Notes under the pieces: generated by a model
The model's input: the letters and a program-made list of their open reading frames with translations, nothing else
Database searches by the model: none
Told to the model about the DNA's origin: nothing
Position numbers and translations under genes: made by a program
Origin: Zanthoxylum bungeanum
Taxonomy: Eukaryota > Streptophyta > Magnoliopsida > Sapindales > Rutaceae
Length of the DNA: 64,000 nt
Direction: 5' to 3'
NCBI GenBank assembly: GCA_019454045.1
Contig: SKCR01015060.1
Span: 24,194 to 88,193 of the forward strand
In this document: positions 1 through 11,384 of the stretch, piece after piece
Layout of the letters: every line of letters starts with the position of its first letter
Numbering within the stretch: position 1 is the stretch's first letter

Positions 1-496
1 GCTACAAAAAAATGTGTGAAATCTGATAGAACTTTAGGACAAAAATATTAATCCCTTATCAACTACACTTGTGACTGTTGTGGGAAAAAATAAATTGATT
101 AATATTTTTTTGGCTGTGTATATGGAGAATGGTAATTATAATCGGAGAATTTACTTATTCGGTAATTTAGAAAGAAACAAAACAACTAGTAACTTGGAGT
201 AAAAGTTTCACTTGATTAGTCACTAACTTCTTTATTCTCTTTTTTCTTATCTTTTTGCTTTTGTGTGCATTAGTTTTACTATCTTTTTACTTTTTTTTCA
301 AACGTCTGTAGTATCGTTGCTGTAAGCACTCACGAGACTACAACTCGTCCATAAGGGACACCTAGGGGTTTAAAGGCTTGTTACATACACTAAATGCAAC
401 TGTGATCCCTACGAAAGTGGCATAACTTATTTTATTTTTATGTTATTTTATTTTCTGTTTTACTCGAGGACTAGCAAAATGTTAGGTTTGGGAGTG
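1..496 (+). mobile_element. 3' internal end of Athila-like Gypsy element (A), cut by window edge
   Basis: Non-coding 3' region of a Ty3/Gypsy element whose body lies left of the window. It matches, in reverse complement, the region at about 28833-29290 just inside the 3' LTR of element F (shared stretches around the PPT, the block near 300-420, and the block near 60-240). It ends in the purine-rich tract GTTAGGTTTGGGAGTG at 481-496, directly against the LTR start TGATGAGTGG, which is the position of a polypurine tract for plus-strand priming. No coding sequence is visible here. Assignment to the Athila-like family rests on homology with E2 and F, which carry the tRNA-Asp PBS and Athila-type gag. 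Confidence 0.8.
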
Positions 497-2287
497 TGAT
501 GAGTGGTAATTATATCACTATTTCCCACTCATTTAACCTAATATTTTGTATAGTTTCTTGAGTTTTATGAACGTTTTGATGTGTTTTTGTTTATTTTGCA
601 GATGAAAATAATATTGGTACCTAATGGAATCATATCCGGGCTAAAACGATGAAATCCGGAGGAAAAATGGTCAAAAATAAAATTTTACTATACGCGTCAC
701 GAAATGCAGTCCGAAATTCCAATTTTGAGCAAGTTTCATATTTTGGCCATAACTTTTTCATCTGATATCCAATTGAGCTGATTCAAGTTGCAGATTGAAG
801 AAGACTCGAAGATCTACAACTTTGTGTAACTACTATAGTCATTTATAAAATATAAAATAAAATTAATAAAAATAAAAAAATAAATTTGTCAAACTTCTAC
901 CAAACATGCTTGCATGTTTGTGACATGTTTGATGTCATGTTTTATGCCATGTTTGGTGGAGCAATTGGTGGAGCAATCGGTGGAGAAATTAGTGGAAGCC
1001 TTTAGGTTTTTCTATAAATATCAAGCCATTTCGTTTGTATTCTCATGCTTTCCTTAGGTTTTTGTAAGGAATTTAAGGATTGCATCTTGTTTGTATTTAT
1101 TTTTAGTATTTAATTTAAGCATTTTTATTTTCAGTAATAGTAGTAGTTCTTCTTCTTCCTTTCTTTTCTTTTATGTTCAGTAGTTAGATTTTCCGCTGGG
1201 AGAAGGGTGAAGCTTTTATTATTTTAATTTAGATTAATCTCTCTTAATTATAATATAGAAATTATAATTCAAATTAAAGGATTACCACATTAATGGCTAG
1301 TTTTATTTATTTGGCATAAAATAACACCGCCTATATGGCTGGTCTTTAGGTGACAGATAATTACCGCCTATATGGTGGGTTTATAGACAATAATATTACC
1401 GCCTTTATGGCTGGTTATACTTAATTAAAATCTGACTTAATAAGGAATACCACCTATATGGTCCGTCGGTAATATCACGAATAATTTATGTGTTATAATA
1501 AGGGAGATTTCTAAATTAGAAATAGTAAATGTGGATCCCCCAACCCCCAGCATTTTATTTTTATTCTAGGGAAGTGATAAAACACAATATTCGCACTCAA
1601 TAATTGATTTTCTTTTTATGGGTAATTCTTTAGTTTGTTTATTGAGTCTTAAGCTTAATGCTTCTTGTTGTCTGATCACCAATAAGATTGATCTGGTAAA
1701 CTTAAAATGAACTAGACATAGGGATTTTAGGTTTCAGCCTTAGATTCAATAGCTCACGATCTTCCTTGAGGATAGATAACCCTTTAATAGATTTCTTTAC
1801 AGGATAGGAATATACATGTCGGGTGAGAGTTGCCATAATTGGAACTTGACCTTAATGAATCTAGGTAATTTGGTTGACATAGACATATGGTTCAATTGGG
1901 TTATACTGGATATTTGCGTCTGACCATCGGAAGTGACTTTTGCATATCATCTTGTTCTAGGTTAGCAAACTAATTTATTACACATCTACAAGAGAATCAA
2001 TTCATCTTTTTAATAATATTGTGTGGAGTCACAACCCTAGTTCTTTGGGTCTTTTCTTTTATTTTCCTTATTATTTTCTTTTGAGTCTGTTTTTATTTTA
2101 ATTAGCAAATCTACATTCAACCAACCAAAAGTAATCAATTCATTTCTCTCTATAATTAGATACCTGTAAATAAATAGTATCAACAATTAATAACAATAGT
2201 AGGAATTAAGTCCTCGTGAGATCAATATTTTTATACTACTTGAACGATACGTGTGCTTGCATTATACGCGTGTGAATGCACCGATCA
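497..2287 (+). mobile_element. 3' LTR of element A (Athila-like Gypsy)
   Basis: This 1.79-kb LTR starts TGATGAGTGG and ends in CCGATCA. The same start and related ends recur at 20764, 22555 and, reversed, at 6336, 28832 and 45524. U3 holds short repeats around CATGTTTG (900-960) and then a TATA box TATAAATA at 1013-1020. The transcribed part holds a tandem array of hairpin-like ACCGCC...GGCTGGT units (about 1325-1475). No target duplication can be tested because the 5' end is outside the window. Confidence 0.85.
1325..1475 (+). repeat. Tandem hairpin array in LTR (copy in element A)
   Basis: Four to five short units of the form ACCGCC-(TATAT or TTTAT)-GG..GGT, spaced about 35-55 bases. Each can fold as a small stem. 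The same array occurs at about 5226-5402 (reverse), 21414-21577, 23467-23664, 27708-27906 (reverse) and 44264-44463 (reverse), always downstream of the LTR TATA box, so it would be transcribed. Confidence 0.7.
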
Positions 2288-3856
2288 ATCTCTAATTCCT
2301 TCGAGGACCCAGAGGGAATGATTAATCACCGGATTGGTGGTGGAAATGTTCATCGTGATTAAACTTTTAAATTTTTTTCTTATGAATGGTTTAGGATATA
2401 TGAAATATTAAATTCTATTTATCATTTTATTAAAGTTTTATTTGAATATTTTTCATCACATCAGATGTGTTAGACAATTATGACTCATAGCATCACTATT
2501 TGCAAAAGACATGGTGTTCTTTGAACAAAATAACTATGTGACAAAAGAAATTACTATTTTATCATTTTGTAATTGGATTACTTGGATATGTAAATGATAA
2601 AATTCCATATGATTAGTACCAGATTAATAAGATATGAGACAGTATTAATCCACAAAAGGTTTGATCATTAAATATCTCTAATCGTAGTATTATCGAGACT
2701 GGACATCGATAATGCGGAATAGACTTGTAATACATTGTGCGCGTTATGGAAGCTTAACGACATAGTTCTTATATATTTAAGTATTGGATACTTATGCAAG
2801 TGTGATAGGAGATTCTATTAGCCGTTGGATCAGGAACAGTTTCGCTCTGGATAGACCACTCGGATTCCCATTGGTAGTATGACTATGTGTCTATGGGAAT
2901 CCAAATCAGGGTAGGTGTATGTGGTCTTAACCTGAGACTTGCATTGCTAATACTTGCGACAATCAGTACGCTTTGATTTTGGTCGTTCGGAGCTTTAACA
3001 TGTTCCATATACGCCTCTTCTGGGTTTACTGAAAATCGTAATGTATCGAGTGTGATGTCAAGATGGAAGTATAGCTTCAGTCATATGGAGATGATGATCA
3101 CGCATGATACAGAACTAGTACTCTTAAATACTGCAGTTATTGGGATAGTATGATTAGGTCATGATTATCTGATTACAGAGAGTAGTTGCTGAGGATCCGA
3201 TATATGCTTCGTACGAGACAGACACAATTCCAGCCATATGCCTAGCATGTGACATCCGATAATGGATCGTAATATGCATATACTACACCTGATAAAGATT
3301 ATATATTCATCGTTGAATATTTATGGAGAATTGGGTAGGCACAGTACTTTGTTAAAAGTCAATCATGTCTTGTAAATCGGTGAGAACGTGGTACAGGGTA
3401 CGCAGATATTTGGATAGTCTGATGACCGTATTTACCACCAACATATTCAAGAATCTCTTGGGTCGCTTCCCAAAGATTCACCGATGATATTTGACTTAAA
3501 CAGAATTAATCTGGGATTAATTATGTGAGAGAAAATTAATCTATGATTAATTACAATAAGAATTAATCTGGGATTAATTACGATAAGAATTAACTTGAGA
3601 TTAATTAGAAGAGAGAAAATTAATCAATGATTAATTGCGTTATGAATTAATCTGGGATTAATTCATGAAGTAGAGAGAGCGCTATTAATTTGAAGTTAAT
3701 CGGTAAAAAAAATTAATAGTTAAAATTGGATTTTTCTATTTAATTTATTTATTTGGGCTAAAATAACATATTGGATATATTAATTGAAATCGAATTTCAA
3801 TACGAAATTAAAATTAGATTTTAATTCGTAAGCAACTTCCGTAATAATTTTGCTAG
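2288..3856 (+). mobile_element. Copia LTR remnant (5' LTR side of element B)
   Basis: From about 2490 to 3856 this matches 7028-8396, the 3' LTR of the same element, closely base for base. The 2288-2490 part resembles the start of other plant Copia LTRs, including the solo LTR at 12794, but its terminal TG is not identifiable. The match stops abruptly at 3856 (in TTTTGCTAG), where reverse transcriptase coding sequence begins. The LTR 3' end, PBS, gag, protease and integrase have therefore been deleted. It contains a palindromic minisatellite at about 3498-3670. Confidence 0.65.
3498..3670. repeat. Palindromic minisatellite in Copia B LTR (5' copy)
   Basis: About six units of roughly 27-30 bases, each centred on ATTAATC-TGG-GATTAAT, a 7-bp inverted repeat around a 3-base loop. 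The matching array in the other LTR is at about 8038-8178 and has fewer units, so copy number has changed since insertion. Confidence 0.8.
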
Positions 3857-4403
3857 GCATGGATGGAAACATACAAACGTACAAAGCTAGGCTTGTAGGG
3901 AAAGGGTATCATCATCAACATGGTGTCGATTACGACGAAACCTTTTACCCGTAGCCATGATTAAATCCATTCTGATAATCCTGACTAATGCTACATATTT
4001 TAATTATGAAATATGGGATATGGACACCAAAACTGCTTTCCTTAATAGAAAACTTTTGGAGGATGTTTATATGCATCAGCCTGATGGTTTTTTTCGTGCC
4101 AAAACATGCAAACAAGGTTTGAAAGTTAAATCGATCCATTTATGGAGTGAAGCAAGCATTGCGTTCTTAGAACTAACGTTTTGATAAGATCATATTACCA
4201 TATGGTTTCATTTAAAACGAAGACGATTCTTGTGTATATAAGAAGGTTAGTGTGAGCGCACTGACAATGATTGTCATATACGTTGATGATGTATGGCTTC
4301 TTAGCAATGACATTCTTGTATTAAAATCGGTGAAAGCTTGGCTTTCATTAAAATTCTCCATGAATAACTTGGGAGTAGCAACCTTTATTCTATGAATATG
4401 GAT
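3857..4403 (+). pseudogene. Copia B reverse transcriptase, first fragment (degenerate)
   Basis: Remnant of a Ty1/Copia polyprotein. Recognisable RT blocks in order are TYKARLVGKGY, GVDYDETF, a block matching the Copia MDVKTAFLNG motif (here MDTKTAFLN), MHQPDGF and the polymerase box YVDDV near 4281. A stop sits just after DETFYP, and frame changes follow the QPDGF block. The reverse-strand solo LTR at 4404 cuts the gene, and coding similarity resumes beyond it at 6337. The upstream junction at 3856 directly abuts LTR sequence, so integrase and everything before it are missing. It is not functional. Confidence 0.8.
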
Positions 4404-6336
4404 TGACGGACGTAATCACACGCGTATAACGCAAGCGCACGTATCGTTCAAGTAGTATAAAAATATCGATCCCACGAGGACTTAATTCCTACTGTTGTTA
4501 TTAATTATTAAATCTATTTATTTACAGGTATCTAATTATAGGGAGAATGAAATTGATTGCTTTGGTTGGTTGAATGCGGAATTGCTTAATTAAAATAAAA
4601 ATAAAATAAACAAAAGAAAATACTAAGGAAAATTACAAAAGACTCAAAAGATCTAGGGTTGTGACTCCACACAATACTGTTACAAAGATGAATTGATTCT
4701 CTTATTTATGAGTATTAATTCAGTTTGCTAACCTGGAACACGAAAATATGCAAAGCCTCTTCCGATGGTCAGGCGCAAATACTCAGTATAACCCATTTGA
4801 ACCATATTCCTATGTCAACCATATTACACTGGATTCATTAAGTTTAAGTTCTAATTATGGCTACCCATGCCCGACAGGTATATTCCTATCCTGTAAGGAA
4901 ATCTATTAAATGGTTATCTATCCTCAAGGAAGATCCTTAGCTATTAAGTCTAAGGCTGAAACCTAAAATCCCTATGTCTAGTTCATTTTAGATTTACCAC
5001 ATCAATCCTATTGGTGATCAAGCAACATGAAGCATTAAGACTAAGACTTAATAAACAACCTAAAGAATTACCCATAAAAAGAAAATCAATTATTAAGTGT
5101 GGATATTGTGTTTTATCATTTCCCTAGAATAAAAATAAAATGTTGGGGTTAGGAGATCCACTTTTACTATTTATAATTTTGAAATCTCTCTTACTATAAT
5201 ATAGAATTTAACGGTGATAGCCAACCAGCCATGTAGGCGGTATTCCTTATTAAGTCAGATTTAAATGAAGTCCAACCAGCCATAAAGGCGGTATTATTAT
5301 TTGTTCATAAACCAGCCATATATGCGGTAATTATCTGTCACTTAAAGACCAGCCATATAGGCGGTGCCACATTATGCCAAATAAATAAAACCAGCCATTA
5401 AGGCGGTAATTCCTTTTAGTGAATAATGAATTTTATATTATAATTAAGGGAGATTAATCTAAATTAAAATATTAAAAGCTTCACCCTTCCCCCAGCGAAA
5501 ATTTAACTACTAAACATAAAAAGAAAGGAGAAGAAGAAGAGAACTACAGCTATTACTGAAAATAAAAATGCATAAATTAAATACTTAAAATAAATACAAA
5601 CAAGATGTAATCCTTAAATTCCTTACAAAAACCTAAGGAAAGCATGAGAATTACAAATGAAATGGCTTGGTATTTATAGAAAAACTTAAAGACTTCCATC
5701 AATTTCTCCACCAATTGCTCCACAAATTGCTCCACCAAACACTCCACCAAACATGCCACGAGACATGACATCAAACATGGCACCAAATATGGCATCAAAC
5801 ATGGCACCAAACATGCCACAAGATATGACATCAAACATGGCACCAAACATGCAAGCATGTTTGGTGGAAGTTTGACAATTTTTATTTTTTTTATTTTATT
5901 AATTTTATTTTATATTTTGTAAATGACTATAGTAATTACACAAAATATATTGTATTGTTTATCAATTTCGGCCATGAAAACTTCAGTATTCGAAATTATT
6001 TTGACTTTTAAAGTTGTAGATCATCGAGTCTTCTTTAATCTGCAACTTAAATCAGCTCAATCGGTCATTGGACGAATAAGTTATGGCCAAAATAAGAAAA
6101 TTGCGCAAAATTAGAAATTTTGACTGCACTTCGTGACGCGTACAGTAAAATTTCATTTTTGACCATTTTTCCTCCGAATTTCATCGTTTTAGACCCGAGT
6201 TGATTCCATTAAGTCCTAATATTATTTTTATTTGTAAAATAAACAAAAACACATCAAGACGTTCATAAAACTCGAGAAACTAAACAAAATATTAGGTAAA
6301 AATGACGGTAAATATTGATATATTTTCCGCTCATCA
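4404..6336 (-). mobile_element. Solo LTR (H), Athila-like, inserted in Copia B
   Basis: A 1.93-kb LTR in reverse orientation. Its ends read TGACGGACG at left and CCGCTCATCA at right, the reverse complement of the family ends. Flanks are TGGAT (4399-4403) and TAGAT (6337-6341), a 5-bp target duplication with one difference, so this is a solo LTR left by LTR-LTR recombination. Its U3 (about 5700-5860) is filled with short CATGTTTGGTGCCATG-type repeats, shared with element A but not with E1, E2 or F. A TATA box lies near 5669 on the reverse strand. Confidence 0.85.
5746..5860 (-). repeat. CATGTTTGGTG repeat array in U3 of LTR H
   Basis: About eight to nine units of 11-13 bases alternating CATGTTTGGTGC, CATGTTTGATGT and variants, ending in the palindrome GCAAGCATG near 5850. 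In one reverse frame it reads as a Cys/Leu/Met-rich repeat peptide, which is a by-product of the repeat and not a gene. Element A has a much shorter version at about 900-960. Confidence 0.75.
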
Positions 6337-7016
6337 TAGATCTACTGGGATAGATCTAAAAGTTATTGGTAGTCTCCAAGAGCTCATACTATGAAAATAT
6401 TTATGCGACCTGGTGTCTCATATGCTTTGAGCATGTGGAGTCACTATCAGTCCGATCTAGGTGATGGTCACTGGATTGATGTTGAAAACATTATTGAGTA
6501 TCTTAGACGAACTAAGGATGCTTCCTTAGTATATGGAGAATGAGAACTTGAGGTAAATAGGTTCACCATTTTAATTTTCCAAACCTATAAAGACGACTGT
6601 AAGTCACAATAAGGGTACCTATTTTGTTTGAACAACAGAACAGTGACCTGGAAATCTTCCAAGCAAGATACTGTTGCCGATTCAATAACAAAAGTAAAAT
6701 ACACTGATGCGACTCAGACATCAAAAGAAGCATTTTGGATCTATGAAATTCCTAATTGGATTAGGAGTAGTTTTGTTAGCAGTTGAGCTGGGCTACAACA
6801 CAGGCTTAGGAACCACGGTCTCATCAATTATCAAAGTATGTACTTCGACGGTTTCATCTGATTCGTGAGATCATACATTGTGGTGATGTCAAGATCGAAA
6901 AGATCATTTCAAATGATAACCTTGCATATCCACTGGCGAATGCGATATCTCAGCAATAGTATGAGTGGCCCGTATATAGTTCAGGTGTAGGACACTTGAG
7001 TGGTTGACTATAGGCT
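6337..7016 (+). pseudogene. Copia B RT/RNase H, second fragment (degenerate)
   Basis: This continues Copia B after the solo LTR. Recognisable Copia RNase H-region blocks are RPGVSYALS, SRYQSD-like HYQSDLGDGHWI, YLRRTKDASLVYG, a WKSSKQ-TVADS-like stretch and the DST..EAEY region, heavily broken by frameshifts and stops. It ends in the tract AAGTGGGAGAT (7017-7027), a standard Copia polypurine tract, immediately before the 3' LTR. Around the solo LTR some RT sequence also appears to be missing. It is not functional. Confidence 0.75.
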
Positions 7017-7027
7017 AAGTGGGAGAT

Positions 7028-8905
7028 CATTATTTGTAAAAGACACAGTGTACTTTGTAAAAATTAACTATATGACAAATGAAATTGCTATTTTATCAAT
7101 TTGTAATTGGATTACTTGGATATATAAATGACAAAATTCCATATGATTAGTACCGGATTAATAAGATATGAGACAGTATTAATCCATAAAAGGTTTGATC
7201 ATTAAATATCCCTAATCACAGTTTATCAAGGCTGGACATTGATAATACGGAATAGACTTGTATTATACTTGTGCGTGTTATGGAAGCTTAACATAATAGT
7301 TCTCATATATTTAAGTATTGGATATTTATGCAAGTATGATAGGAAGTTCTGTTAGCCGTTAGATCGGGAACAGCTTCGCTCTGGATAGACCCATCGGAAT
7401 CCCATTGGTAGCATGACTATGTGTTTATGGGAATTTGAATCATGATAAGTGTATATGGTTTAACATGAGACTTGCATCACTAATACTTGCGACAATCAAT
7501 ACGCTTTGGTTTTGGTCGTCCGGAGTTTTAACAGGTTCCGTGTACGCCTCTTCTAGGTTTACTGAGATTCGTAGTGTATTCGGTGTGATGTCAAGATGAA
7601 AGTGCCACTTCAGTCATATGGAGATTATGATCACGCAACATACAGAACTAGTACTCTTAAATGATGCAGCTATCATGATAGTATGACTAGGTCATAATTA
7701 TCCGATTATAGAGACTAGTTTCTGATGATCCGATATATATTTCGTACAGGGCAAACACAATTCCAGCCCTAGGCCTAGCATGTGACATCCGATACTGGAT
7801 CGTAATAGGAAATACTTCATATATTATGTCTGATAAAGATTATATATTCCTCGTTGAATATTTCTGGAGAATTGGGTAGGCACGGTGCTTTGCTAGAAGC
7901 CAACCATGTCTTGTAAATCGGTGGAACGTGGTACCAGGTACGCACGTGTTCGGATAGTCCGATGACCGTATTTACTACCAACATATCCAGGAATCTCTTA
8001 GGTCACTTCCAAAGTTCACTGATGACATTTGACTCGAATAGAATTAATCTGGGATTAATTATGAGAGAAAAAATTAATCTAAGATTAATTACGGTAAGAA
8101 TTAATCTGGGATTAATTATCAGAGAGAAAATTAATCAGGGATTAATTGCATCATGAATTAATCTAGGATTAATTCGTGAAGTAGAGAGCGCGATGAATTT
8201 AGAGTTAATCGATAAAATAAATTTAATAGTTAAAAATGGATTTTTTTCTATTAATTTATTTATTTGGGCTAAAATAATATATTGAATATATTAATTGAAA
8301 TCGGATTTCAATACGAAATTAAAATTGGATTTTAATTCAAGCAAATAAATTAATTTGGAATTAATTCGTAAGAGACTTCCGTAATAATTTTGCTAGATAT
8401 TATTATTTAATTAAATTGGATTTAATTAAGTCGCAACGGAAAATTCGTTTAATCGGATTAAACGAACCTGGGCCCAAAGCTTAGTTGTGTGTTGGAGATG
8501 TCAACTTAATTTTGAATTCAAAGTGGTGGAACCCACTAACTTACATCACATGTCACTTTTTGATGTGTGTAATTGGCATAATATAAAATGTTGTATTTAA
8601 TCACACCAACCACCAACTTTTGCTTTATGTTTTTTGAAAACACAAAAAGAACTATTCATCATCTCCATTTTCTCTCAAATAGGCGTGAGCCTTCTTCTCT
8701 CATTTAGAATTTTTATTGCAAAAATTTCTACAAGCTAGCACTTAAAGGAGTTAATTAAGGTGGTAGGGAAACTCACCCAAGTGTTGAAAACACTCACAAA
8801 GCTTGGAGCTTCAACATTCAAGAAGAAATTTTTTGAAATCTCATTCGATCAATGTGAGTTTTTTCCGCAACTTTCACTTGATTTATTCACGCAATAATCT
8901 CGCTT
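7028..8905 (+). mobile_element. 3' LTR of Copia B (right end approximate)
   Basis: This follows the polypurine tract at 7017-7027 and matches the upstream remnant at 2490-3856. The expected TG start is not visible, so a few terminal bases are probably lost. The LTR runs on past 8396, where the other copy ends, through a leader-like region rich in short exon-like sequence (8640-8900). Its right end is set only by the appearance of another Copia coding sequence from about 8910. A palindromic minisatellite at 8038-8178 matches that at 3498. Confidence 0.6.
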
Positions 8906-8909
8906 AGAG

Positions 8910-9135
8910 ATCCTTGCCATGTCTAGGACACTACCAAGATGCACTTTATTTCATATCTTTTACTTGATGTCTAACATGAACTTTTCTTACAAGAATATTG
9001 ATCCTACAAATAAATTATCTATTCTAGAAAATAAATGTGGGGATGTATGCTATGCTGATAGTGCAACCACACACACTATCCTTCGAGATAGAAAAAACTT
9101 CTTGGATGAAAAATTATGTGAATGAAAGGTAAACA
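8910..9135 (+). pseudogene. Copia C, gag/protease fragment (piece 1 of 4)
   Basis: Short reading frame ending in a Copia protease start: CYADSATTHTILRDRKNF, matching the plant Copia pattern where an Asp-Ser-Gly/Ala triplet is followed by TTHTIL. Here the triplet is Asp-Ser-Ala. The reading frame closes just before the solo LTR at 9141. The polyprotein resumes beyond it at 12002 with gag-pre-integrase sequence. The gag part upstream is missing or unrecognisable, and the boundary with the Copia B LTR is not marked by any clear duplication. Confidence 0.65.
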
Positions 9136-9717
9136 CTATATGTAACGACCGGTAGTAATTAATACTAGCTATGGTGAATACTATTATTTACGGAACAAGT
9201 GAATATAAGAATAATCATGCGGTGATTCAGATATGATGATAAAAAGGCTTTAGGAACGATCGGAAGATTCCTCGAGGTCCCGAGAAGAAATCGTACCTTA
9301 TGCCTTTTTTACTATATATAGTATTTTGGGCATAACGTTTTCATACGAACTCGGATTTTTATGAATTTTATATCGCCGGAAAGCTTAGACCGAGACCTAC
9401 AACTTTTGTATTAAATATTTTCCCAAAATCGTACCAGAAGCAGGTCAAAAATGCAAGATAAAATCTGGATGAATAGGAACTACGGACCTAAATGACAAAA
9501 TGCACAAACATCTTCATTTCTCTAGAACCCTCCACACTTTTCCTTATATCATCTAGATCCACTATATAAAGGGCACTTATTTACTATTCATAAAGACCAA
9601 AAACGAAATTGGGAAGAGAAGGAAGAGGAGGAAACCGTAGGGAGAAAGGAGGGAAAAGAAAGAAAGGGGAAGAGGAAGAAGAGAAAGAAAAGAAGAAGAA
9701 GAAAAGGAAGAAAGAAA

Positions 9718-9771
9718 AAGAAGAAGAAGAAGAAGAAGAAGAAGAAGAAGAAGAAGAAGAAGAAGAAGAAA
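9718..9771. repeat. (GAA)n microsatellite
   Basis: About 16-18 GAA triplets in a purine-only stretch that runs from about 9610 to 9830. Long Glu-rich, Ser-rich and Phe-rich frames arise from it on both strands and are not genes. The purine strand bias makes it a candidate for triplex (H-DNA) formation. Confidence 0.9.
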
Positions 9772-11236
9772 GGAACTTGAAGCTTAAAAACAAGGGAGAG
9801 GTGAAGAAGAATCAAGAGAAAAGGAGGTAAGAAACCTTGACCCAAATTTTAATTTGTTGAGTTTTGAAAATGTGATGATGGAATAGGGACATTAGCATGA
9901 TAAGGATTTAAAATTTATCATATGGATTTAATAAGTTTAAGTCTCATGACATAAACCCTAGATTTTGGTTGATTTGGGAATGGATGATGATGGAAGGAAA
10001 TGTACTTAGAAGTTATTGGTGGTGGTTAGAATTGGTGATATGCATTGAGTAGTGCTTGTAGAGAAAGGATAGATGATATGTAAGGAAAGGAAATATTGCT
10101 TATAAAGTGTTTGTGGAAATACCCCAATGACTAAGAATATTTATTTAGGTTGAAAAGAATACTTAATGGGATGTATTTAGGTATTGGAAAATGAATGAAA
10201 TGGGTTTGGAGTGAAAGAAGTTTATTTGGGAAAGTTTTGAAGTTATAGCGACGTTTTGCCGCAAACCAGTCCATCCGGACAGTGCATGTTCCAGTGACAT
10301 TAACTGGAGTTTTGAGCGTCCATTTATGAACCGTTAAATTTTAAGTAAACTAGACACATTATATAACCACATATTTAAAAATCAGAATTTTTTGGATTCA
10401 AAATGAGGTTGCAGGAAAGATTAGAAGTTGGGGTAGGAGCAGTGGCGAACTGGTCCAGTTCCCTGCTGCGTAAGGTGCGGAAATTGTCTTATATCTTGAG
10501 TTCTAGGAGTCCAAATCGAGATCCGTAAAAAATGTCATAAAATAGACTTATAGAGGAGTATCATATAAAAATTTCAGCTCCAGAACTAATTCCCTCTATT
10601 TATGCCGAATTTTCAAAGTCAGGTCACTGTCAGTGACTTTTCTGTTTTGATGTAGAAGTTGTAGATGCATATAATAATTGGTGTAACTGTGAAACGAACC
10701 TCGTAAAAACTCTATAGGATGCTATAATGTGATAGAAACATAGTGGGGGTGATAATTCATACGTCGCACGTTTATTCTTACCTATGGGGATATTCTTGTT
10801 ATAGTTGCTAACGAATTTATTCTTACTCATATTTATCGATCGGTCTCAGGACTCTCAGCGGCCTTCCACCCCGTGAAGGGACTCATCTTAGCCATATACA
10901 GTGAGTGGACATTTCTTTCTTTAAACTAAATTTTTATTTCGATTTGATTATTTCAGACTTATGTTTTATGCTATAGGGCGGTAGAATAATGTTTTTACAG
11001 TTGTTTTATATGCAGTTATGTTTTGATAAAGTAAAAGGATTTTCATAAATATTGTTTACAGTTTTCTGATTTAAAGTAAGATTATAGTTCAGATTTCATG
11101 TTTTTTTTTTTTGGGGCATGAGGTAAAACCTCACCCCAGTGTGTAATTTCAGATACAGATGGAATTGACGGATACAGATAGCATGTGCACATGTTGAGGA
11201 CTGAGGGGACGCTCTCAGATCCTCCAGATGGGCTAG

Positions 11237-11384
11237 TGGGACGGCGAGATATCACGCCCTTATTATGAGACAGTAGTGGCATGCTTTGGGGGACGGCGAT
11301 ACGTAACGCCCCAAAGTCATGGATTGCACTCCTGCCTCCAGATAGGCGTATGAGGGGACGGACGATACGTAACGCCCTCATACG
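11237..11384. repeat. GC-rich hairpin cluster with shared loop
   Basis: Three related blocks contain GGGACGGCGATACGTAACGCCC or variants. The second (11284-11316) closes with the stem CTTTGGGG / CCCCAAAG. The third (11347-11384) closes with a perfect 10-bp stem CGTATGAGGG / CCCTCATACG. The first (from 11237) keeps only the GGG/CCC core. Loops are alike but stems differ, so pairing rather than sequence seems to be what is kept. Confidence 0.7.

Noticed and set aside
5577..5858. A 93-residue Cys/Leu/Met-rich frame on the reverse strand
   Set aside because: It is the CATGTTTGGTG repeat of LTR H read in one frame, with no start context or homologue.
9584..9845. Open frames rich in Glu, Ser or Phe on both strands
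   Set aside because: They are translations of the (GAA)n purine tract in a solo LTR.
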